A stretch of 64,000 bases of DNA, from positions 1,612,001 through 1,676,000 of the forward strand of contig OY762936.1 in NCBI GenBank assembly GCA_963666935.1. The letters run 5' to 3'. A model generated the notes under the pieces. It saw only the letters and a list, made by a program, of their open reading frames with translations. It was not told the DNA's origin and did not search any database. Shown here one piece after another: positions 58,894 through 64,000 of the stretch (its first letter is position 1; the number at the start of each line of letters is the position of its first letter). The position numbers and the translations under genes were made by a program. The DNA is from G963666935 sp963666935 (GTDB lineage Bacteria; Bacillota; Clostridia; Christensenellales; CAG-138).

Positions 58894-60522
58894 TTGGATC
58901 AACAATTTGCGACGTATATTATAATAATTGTGTATCTGGGTATCGTCAGCATCCTTGGCATCCTTGGTTGGCGGAGGACAAAAAATACCCAGGACTATAT
59001 GCTGGGAGGCCGAAGGATCCACCCGGCAGTTATGGCGCTGAGCTACGGCGCAACGTTTATCAGCACATCGGCTATCATAGGCTTCGGCGGCTATGCAGGC
59101 GTATTCGGGTTCAGTCTGCTGTGGCTGACTTTCCTGAATATATTTTTAGGCGTGTTTATAGCCTTTGTATTTTTCGGGAAGAGGACACGCAGAATAGGAC
59201 ACAATCTAAATGCTCATACTTTTCCCGAGTTTTTAGGAAAGCGGTTTAATTCAATATTTATACAGAAATTTGCAGGTGTAGCCATATTTGTATTTATGCC
59301 TGTATATACTGCCGCAGTTATGATAGGTGTTGCTAAGATACTGGAAACGGGCCTTGGAATACCATATAATATCGCGTTGTTCGTTTTTGCAGCGATAGTT
59401 GCAGCATACGTTATTTTCGGCGGTATAAAAGGAGTTATGTATTCTGATGCATTCCAGGGCTCTTTGATGCTTATTGGTATGATTGCGTTGGTGATCATGC
59501 TATATTCGCAGCTTGGCGGTATCACAAGCGCTCATCAGGCGCTTACAGCCCTTGCAAGCAAACCGACGGTAATGGAACAGACGGCAAATCTTAAGGTCGG
59601 CGGTTTTACCGGATGGACATCTATGCCGGCATTGTTCTCCAAGAATTGGATGACTGTCGTAACGAGCATAGTCGCCGGTGTCGGAATCGGTGTTCTTGCT
59701 CAACCGCAGCTTGCTGTAAGGTTCATGACCGTAAAGAGCGACCGGGAGATAAACCGTGCTATTCCCATAGGCGGCATATTCATACTGTTTATGACGGGTG
59801 TTGCATTCGTAGTCGGCGCTCTCTCGAACGTATTGTTCTTTAACGAATCAGGTATGATATCTGTAGCTGCTGCAGGAGGAACTGATAACATAATACCGAT
59901 GTTCCTCAATACATTTACTTCGCCGTGGTTTGTAACTTTATTCCTGGTTATGATGATGGCTGCGGGCATGTCTACAATCAGCTCCCAGTTCCACACGATG
60001 GGTACTGCGGTGGGAAGAGATATATTCACACAGAAGACGGACGATCATAATAAAGGTCTTATGGTTTCGCGGATAGGTGTTCTTATTGCTATCATTGTAA
60101 CTGTGATACTTTCATATGTGCTTCCGCAAATCTGGGACGGCGCTATAGCTATAGCTACAGGGCTATTCTTCGGACTGTGCGGCGCTGCGTTTCTGCCGAT
60201 GTTTGTGGGCGCGCTGTATGCCAAGAATATGACGAAGGCTGCGGCAATCTCCGGTCTTATTGCCGGGTTTTCTTCCAGTATTCTCTGGATGGTATTTTTC
60301 CACACAAAGGAAGCCAGCGTTTTTGGGCTGGTCAATGCAATCTTGGGAACGCCTGGTGCGCCGGTAAACAGCTTATCATCAAGCATGATCATACAAAATC
60401 TTGATCCGCTGTTTATAGCGTTGCCGGTTTCGATTATTGTAACGGTTGTCGTCCAGCTGTTTACCAGAGAAAAGCAGCCGCTTAGTAGTGAGCTTGTTGA
60501 CAAGAGTTTTAACGGCATATAA
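58894..60522 (+). CDS. Sodium:solute symporter (SSS family)
   Basis: A 542-residue membrane protein with about 13 hydrophobic segments. The SSS signature is seen in the early part as DYMLGGRRIHPAVMALSYGATFISTSAIIGFGGYAG and later as AAYVIFGGIKGVMYSDAFQG. Na+-coordinating Ser/Thr lie in MMMAAGMSTISSQFHTMGTAVGRDI. The transported solute is unknown (acetate, amino acid or vitamin are possible). TTG start 58894 with GGGAGGGAGAAAGA upstream. Operon with the small accessory protein, driven by a consensus promoter. Confidence 0.9.
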   Translation: MDQQFATYIIIIVYLGIVSILGILGWRRTKNTQDYMLGGRRIHPAVMALSYGATFISTSAIIGFGGYAGVFGFSLLWLTFLNIFLGVFIAFVFFGKRTRRIGHNLNAHTFPEFLGKRFNSIFIQKFAGVAIFVFMPVYTAAVMIGVAKILETGLGIPYNIALFVFAAIVAAYVIFGGIKGVMYSDAFQGSLMLIGMIALVIMLYSQLGGITSAHQALTALASKPTVMEQTANLKVGGFTGWTSMPALFSKNWMTVVTSIVAGVGIGVLAQPQLAVRFMTVKSDREINRAIPIGGIFILFMTGVAFVVGALSNVLFFNESGMISVAAAGGTDNIIPMFLNTFTSPWFVTLFLVMMMAAGMSTISSQFHTMGTAVGRDIFTQKTDDHNKGLMVSRIGVLIAIIVTVILSYVLPQIWDGAIAIATGLFFGLCGAAFLPMFVGALYAKNMTKAAAISGLIAGFSSSILWMVFFHTKEASVFGLVNAILGTPGAPVNSLSSSMIIQNLDPLFIALPVSIIVTVVVQLFTREKQPLSSELVDKSFNGI

Positions 60523-60561
60523 AGGAAATAATTGAATCAATCGATGGAGCCGACAAGTCGG

Positions 60562-60615
60562 CCCCAACCAAAAAGAATGAGCAGGTTTATACCTGCTCAT
60601 TCTTTTTGGTCGGGG
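60562..60615. terminator. Bidirectional terminator whose stem reaches into tRNA-Pro
   Basis: 60562-60586 pairs with 60591-60615 (24 of 25 bases, loop ttat). The inner half (60576-60600) is GC-rich, flanked by AAAAAG and CTTTTT. It can end both the symporter transcript and the tRNAs. The last five or six bases are also the 3' end of tRNA-Pro. Confidence 0.8.
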
Positions 60616-60683
60616 TGACTGGATTTGAACCAGCGGCCTTTTGGTCCCGAACCAAACGCGCTACCAAACTGCGCTACACCCCG
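60610..60683 (-). tRNA. tRNA-Pro (anticodon CGG)
   Basis: 74 nt. The 7-bp acceptor stem CGGGGTG/CACCCCG, D arm GCGC...GCGC, anticodon stem TTTGG/CCAAA with loop TTCGGGA (anticodon CGG), and T arm GCTGG-TTCAAAT-CCAGT are all in place. Discriminator A; CCA is not encoded. Reads CCG codons. Confidence 0.95.
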
Positions 60684-60727
60684 GGGATGCACAGCCCAAA
60701 TGCACAACATTGCGGGCCGTGCGATGG

Positions 60728-60800
60728 AGCCAACAAGGAGATTCGAACTCCTGACCTGCTGATTACGAATCAGCTGCTCTACCGACTGAGCTATGTTGGC
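60728..60800 (-). tRNA. tRNA-Thr (anticodon CGT)
   Basis: 73 nt. Acceptor GCCAACA/TGTTGGC, D arm GCTC...GAGC, anticodon stem GCTGA/TCAGC with loop TTCGTAA (anticodon CGT), T arm AGGAG-TTCGAAT-CTCCT. Discriminator T; CCA is not encoded. It lies upstream of tRNA-Pro, 44 bp away, in the same orientation and probably in one transcript. Confidence 0.95.
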
Positions 60801-60857
60801 GAATATGGCTGACAGTTGTGTATTATAGCATATTAAATACGCACTGTCACTATGTTT

Positions 60858-62372
60858 TTAGTAAAGTTTTGCACTGCGGCGAACACGCTCCAGCTCTTTG
60901 ATTGAGGGGATTGCCTCAATGGAAAAGCTTTCGATATGGGCTTGCGGCGTCTCTTGAATCCATACGTTTCGGCCCGACCTGCGGGGCAGAATACAATCCT
61001 GATCCGTGGTATTTTCGTAGACAAGCCCCGCAATATCGGGATGGATTTTCACCAGATAATTGGGAACGTCTTCTTCGTCCAACCGCCGCTGCAGATACTT
61101 TCTTAGTTTTAAAAGAGTGGTTTCCCTAGAGAGAACTTTGCCATCTCCGCCGCAATAAGGGCAGGGCATTTGCAGGACGTCGCTGATTCCGTTGCGGTTC
61201 TTTTTCCGTGTCATTTCCACAAGGCCCAATTGCGTAATACCCAGGACATTACTTTTGACGCTGTCCTTCTGCAGCTCCGTCTTTAAAACATTTAGCACCT
61301 TTCCCTGATCCACGGGATCGTACATATCGATAAAGTCGATGATAATAATTCCGCCGATTCCTCGCAGCCGCAACTGACGTGCGATCTCACCGGCCGCTTC
61401 GCAGTTGGTCTGCGCAATGGTTTCCTGAAGGTTATCGCTCCCCACGAACCGTCCGGTATTGACATCAATTGTGGTAAGCGCTTCCGTTTGATCGATGACG
61501 ATATAGGCCCCATTTTTCAGCCATACCTTCCGCGAAAGCACACCGTTAAGGGCATTTTCCAATCCATATTCATCAAAAAGGTTCTCGTTGTCTTTTAAGA
61601 TTATGCGATTAAGCATAACCGGGAAGGTAATTCCTATGATCGCTCTTATTTTTTCGTAAAATTTCCGGTCATTTACAACCAGCCGATCCGTATCCGATGT
61701 AAAAATATCTCGTATTACCCTGAAGACCAATGGCTCTTCGGCATGCACCAACCTCGGAGCCGTGACGCGACTGACTTTTCCCTGAATTCGGCTCCAAAGC
61801 TTGGTCAAAAACTCCACATCGCCAATGAAATCCTCTTTTGCCTTCCCTTCCGCCGCCGTCCTGACGATCAACCCCAGTCCTTCGGGTTTAATTTGTGAGA
61901 TCACACGCTTAAGCCGCACGCGCTCCGCGTCTTCCTCGACTCTGCGCGAAACACCGATATAATCCACCGTGGGCATCAACACCAGCGAAGTTCCCGGCAG
62001 CGTGATATGCGTGGTGACCCGAGCCCCCTTGGTACCCACGGGGTCTTTAAGTACCTGAACAAGGATTGCCTGCCCGCTCTTCACAATATCCTTGATATTG
62101 GGAATTTCCGGCTTTGCTCCATCCGACAGCTCGTAATACTGCACGTCCGTGTCAATATCTCCCGCATAGAGAAACGCGTTGCGCTCCAGACCGATATCCA
62201 CAAACGCCGCCTGCATGCCGGGTAGCACGTTTTGAACCCTGCCCTTGTAAATATTGCCCACCAGCCGCTCTTTTCCACGACGTTCCACATAAATCTCACA
62301 GGGTATCCAATCTTCCATCAGCGCAACCCTGGTTTGGTATGGGTTAATATCTGCGACGATCTCTTTTAGCAC
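60858..62372 (-). CDS. rng: Ribonuclease E/G
   Basis: 504 residues. The S1-like domain lies at about 35-120 (RLVGNIYKGRVQNVLPGMQAAFVDIG, LERNAFLYAGDI), followed by the 5'-sensor/RNase H-like domain and the catalytic DNase-I-like subdomain (IDVNTGRFVG, then IIIIDFIDM with two Asp ligands). The Zn-link CPYCGGDG is near residue 408. No long C-terminal scaffold is present, so it is RNase G-like in length. It processes rRNA and mRNA. Starts 7 bp inside the upstream TIGR03936 gene. The rplU gene often found downstream is not here; tRNA genes follow instead. Confidence 0.93.
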   Translation of the reverse strand: MLKEIVADINPYQTRVALMEDWIPCEIYVERRGKERLVGNIYKGRVQNVLPGMQAAFVDIGLERNAFLYAGDIDTDVQYYELSDGAKPEIPNIKDIVKSGQAILVQVLKDPVGTKGARVTTHITLPGTSLVLMPTVDYIGVSRRVEEDAERVRLKRVISQIKPEGLGLIVRTAAEGKAKEDFIGDVEFLTKLWSRIQGKVSRVTAPRLVHAEEPLVFRVIRDIFTSDTDRLVVNDRKFYEKIRAIIGITFPVMLNRIILKDNENLFDEYGLENALNGVLSRKVWLKNGAYIVIDQTEALTTIDVNTGRFVGSDNLQETIAQTNCEAAGEIARQLRLRGIGGIIIIDFIDMYDPVDQGKVLNVLKTELQKDSVKSNVLGITQLGLVEMTRKKNRNGISDVLQMPCPYCGGDGKVLSRETTLLKLRKYLQRRLDEEDVPNYLVKIHPDIAGLVYENTTDQDCILPRRSGRNVWIQETPQAHIESFSIEAIPSIKELERVRRSAKLY

Positions 62373-63076
62373 GTTGTTTCCAACTCCTTTGAGAACCGCT
62401 CGGGCAACTTCGGCATTACTGCGCCGTCTGCGGAAAAGATCTCCCTTCGATGCTGCCTAAAATCAAATTCCTGCCCCAGCATCCTTTCGTATTCTTTTAA
62501 CAGCAGCGCTATGTTCAGGCTGCCTTTCACATCCAGCTGGCCAAAGATACGCAGGGCCGCCGAACCGTTTACAAGCGTTTCCACTTCCAACGCATAAAGC
62601 TGGGGACGGATATCCACCTTGCGCAGGCCCGCCTTGGTATGTTTTTGCACCACGATTGCCCCGCCTTGGAGCTCTTCCGCCGCCTTTTGCAGCGCCTTCA
62701 ACTCCACGGGAGACGCAAAATCAAGGAATACCTCATACTCCGCCCCCGCCATGAGCGCGGACAATGTAGGTAGTTTTTCATCCGTCGCGCGCGCCTCAAC
62801 AACGGCAATCCCCGGCGGCAGCTGGGCGTTGATCCGCTCCAAAAACGCCTGAGGATCCACCTCTTGCTCCATTTTAATCTCCATCCATTCAGCACAACTT
62901 GTGCTGCCCACCGTCAGCGCCGTGGCAAAAGAGAGCAGAGAATGCGGGTTAAAACCCTGGGAATAAGCAACGGGAAGATTGGCCCGCCGAAACGCCCGCT
63001 GAAACAGGCTCTGCACATCCAGATGGGAGATGAAGCGGACTTCCTCCCGCTTTTCAAACTTTGCAATAATTCGCAT
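62366..63076 (-). CDS. TIGR03936/DUF2344 radical SAM-associated protein
   Basis: 236 residues. The family motif VRFISHLDVQSLFQRAFRRANLPVAYSQGFNPH lies near the N-terminus, followed by FATALTVGSTSCAEWMEI. It is the regular companion of the TIGR03960 radical SAM enzyme; the two are fused in other lineages. The reaction of the pair is not established to my knowledge. ATG 63076 with GGTGA upstream. It overlaps the radical SAM gene's end by 23 bp and the rng start by 7 bp, so the three are a tight operon. Confidence 0.9.
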   Translation of the reverse strand: MRIIAKFEKREEVRFISHLDVQSLFQRAFRRANLPVAYSQGFNPHSLLSFATALTVGSTSCAEWMEIKMEQEVDPQAFLERINAQLPPGIAVVEARATDEKLPTLSALMAGAEYEVFLDFASPVELKALQKAAEELQGGAIVVQKHTKAGLRKVDIRPQLYALEVETLVNGSAALRIFGQLDVKGSLNIALLLKEYERMLGQEFDFRQHRREIFSADGAVMPKLPERFSKELETTC

Positions 63077-64000
63077 ATTGATCACCAAAACAGCCGTTGC
63101 ATCCTTCCCGGCAGTCCTTTGTCAGCTCGGCGCGCACGGCCTTTGTGCACTCGCGCTTTAAATAATCCTCTGTTACAAGCATATCGATATGCTCCCAAGG
63201 CAGCGGCTCATTTTGACTCCGGCGCCGATGGGCATAATAGGCTGGATCCACGCCGCAGCTTGAAAACGCCGCTTCCCAAGCGGAAAGCTTAAAATGTTCA
63301 TCCCAGGAATCAAACCGCGCGCCGCGCTGGTACGCACCTAACATCACCTCTGCAATGCGCCGGTCGCCCCGGGCCACCACCGCCTCCAGCACGCTGATAT
63401 CCGGCGCGTGGTATGAAAACGTCACCCCTCGAATTCCCCGCAAGGCGGCTTTGAGCAATGCCTGCTTTTCAACGATCTGTGCCTTCGTATTCTGGGGTTC
63501 CCACTGGAACGGGGTACACGGCTTGGGCACAAACGTGGACACGCTAACGGTTAGCCGTAGCCCCTTACCGCGCATTTCCTTTGGCACAGCATAAAAGGCT
63601 TGGGACACCTTTCTGGCAAGATCCGCAATCCCCAGAAGATCCTCTTCTGTTTCCGTGGGCAGCCCCAGCATGAAGTAGAGCTTCACGCTATCCCAGCCGC
63701 ATTCAAAGGCATCCTTTGCACTGCGCAGCAAATCCTCTTCGGTCACGCACTTGTTGATAACGTCCCGCAGCCGCTGGGTGCCTGCCTCCGGCGCAAATGT
63801 CAGTCCGGATTTGCGTACCTGACGCATCTGCTCCAAATCGGTTTTCAAGAATGAGTCAATCCGCAGTGACGGAAGCGAAAGAGATACCCGCTTATCCTGG
63901 AATGCCCCCATCAGCTCCGGCACCAGATCGTGAATCTCTGAATAATCCCCAGAACTTAACGATAACAGTGAAATTTCGTCGTAGCCAGTACATGCCTCCA
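63054..64000 (-). CDS. TIGR03960-type B12-binding radical SAM protein (N-terminus outside window)
   Basis: The last 315 residues are visible; the frame is open to the right edge. It begins EACTGYDEISLLSLSSGDYSEIHDL, the family region following the radical SAM CXXXCXXC loop, which lies outside. Then come SLRIDSFL and LTFAPEAGTQRLRDVINK and GWDSVKLYFMLGLPTET, typical of this family. A C-terminal DUF2344-adjacent Cys motif CREGCNGCFG ends the protein. Partner of the TIGR03936 gene downstream. No internal break is seen. Confidence 0.92.
   Translation of the reverse strand, partial: EACTGYDEISLLSLSSGDYSEIHDLVPELMGAFQDKRVSLSLPSLRIDSFLKTDLEQMRQVRKSGLTFAPEAGTQRLRDVINKCVTEEDLLRSAKDAFECGWDSVKLYFMLGLPTETEEDLLGIADLARKVSQAFYAVPKEMRGKGLRLTVSVSTFVPKPCTPFQWEPQNTKAQIVEKQALLKAALRGIRGVTFSYHAPDISVLEAVVARGDRRIAEVMLGAYQRGARFDSWDEHFKLSAWEAAFSSCGVDPAYYAHRRRSQNEPLPWEHIDMLVTEDYLKRECTKAVRAELTKDCREGCNGCFGDQYANYCKV

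Noticed and set aside
60606..60812. A 68-codon plus-strand frame reading VTGFEPAAFWSRTKRATKLRYTP
   Set aside because: It is the translation of the antisense of the two tRNA genes, a familiar false protein.

Overview
The window looks like the chromosome of a strictly or mainly anaerobic Clostridia-type bacterium (Bacillota) of intermediate GC. The signs are consensus sigma-A promoters, strong Shine-Dalgarno (SD) sequences with frequent TTG/GTG starts, the murB-rapZ-whiA housekeeping block, an RNase E/G gene beside the TIGR03936/TIGR03960 radical-SAM pair, and many anaerobe redox proteins (hybrid cluster protein, rubredoxin, EFR1-type flavo-ferredoxin, several 4Fe-4S proteins, Rieske, CDGSH). 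I see no rRNA, CRISPR array, prophage or intact insertion sequence.

Layout. 0-9 kb (mostly minus): a membrane protein cut by the edge, an OsmC / CoA-disulfide-reductase-like / ArsR thiol module, DUF362, DUF7000, DUF3795, GNAT, a diguanylate cyclase and an SDR enzyme. 9.2-14 kb (plus): a FetAB-like metal exporter, then an arsenic operon (arsR, ArsP-like permease, ferredoxin-DUF2703 fusion, CXXC thioredoxin, arsC) with two identical-format ArsR operators. 14-18 kb: an unknown helical protein, YkvA, a second diguanylate cyclase and gene remnants. 17.7-31.6 kb: a metal island with an MntR-type regulator, broken mntP, a MarR/EFR1 operon with paired operators, a five-gene nickel/peptide-type ABC importer, TetR, two half-ABC exporters of the YbtP/YbtQ type, MATE and a broken DtxR-family regulator. 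31.6-34.2 kb: an AT-rich stretch with degenerate DNA, dgkA and a TetR gene. 34.2-43 kb (minus): rlmD, dnaE, whiA, rapZ, murB and an anchored solute-binding protein. 43-47.6 kb: a nitrosative/oxidative-stress operon (ferredoxin protein, cupin, rubredoxin, hcp) divergent from a Crp/Fnr regulator. 47.6-58 kb: scattered accessory genes (tautomerase, nitroreductase, AlaDH/PNT-like enzyme, orphan pseudopilin, MFS, double-CDGSH protein, MORN protein, Rieske) and several frameshifted genes. 58.5-64 kb: a sodium-solute symporter with its small partner, tRNA-Pro, tRNA-Thr, rng and the two radical-SAM-associated genes.

How it fits together. The most interesting signal is a shared operator-like motif, GTTAG-N6-CTAAC (or TTAAC), before the mntR-like gene, inside the promoter of the nickel/peptide-type importer, and before the ABC-exporter pair. 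It ties these into one probable metal-responsive regulon. Three other regulators also have well-placed palindromes at their own promoters: ArsR (ATCAA-N6-TTGAT), MarR (TTTAG-N3-CTAAA flanking a consensus promoter) and Crp/Fnr (a 16-bp palindrome placed to activate the hcp operon).

Assignments rest on motif recognition by eye; no database search or alignment was run.
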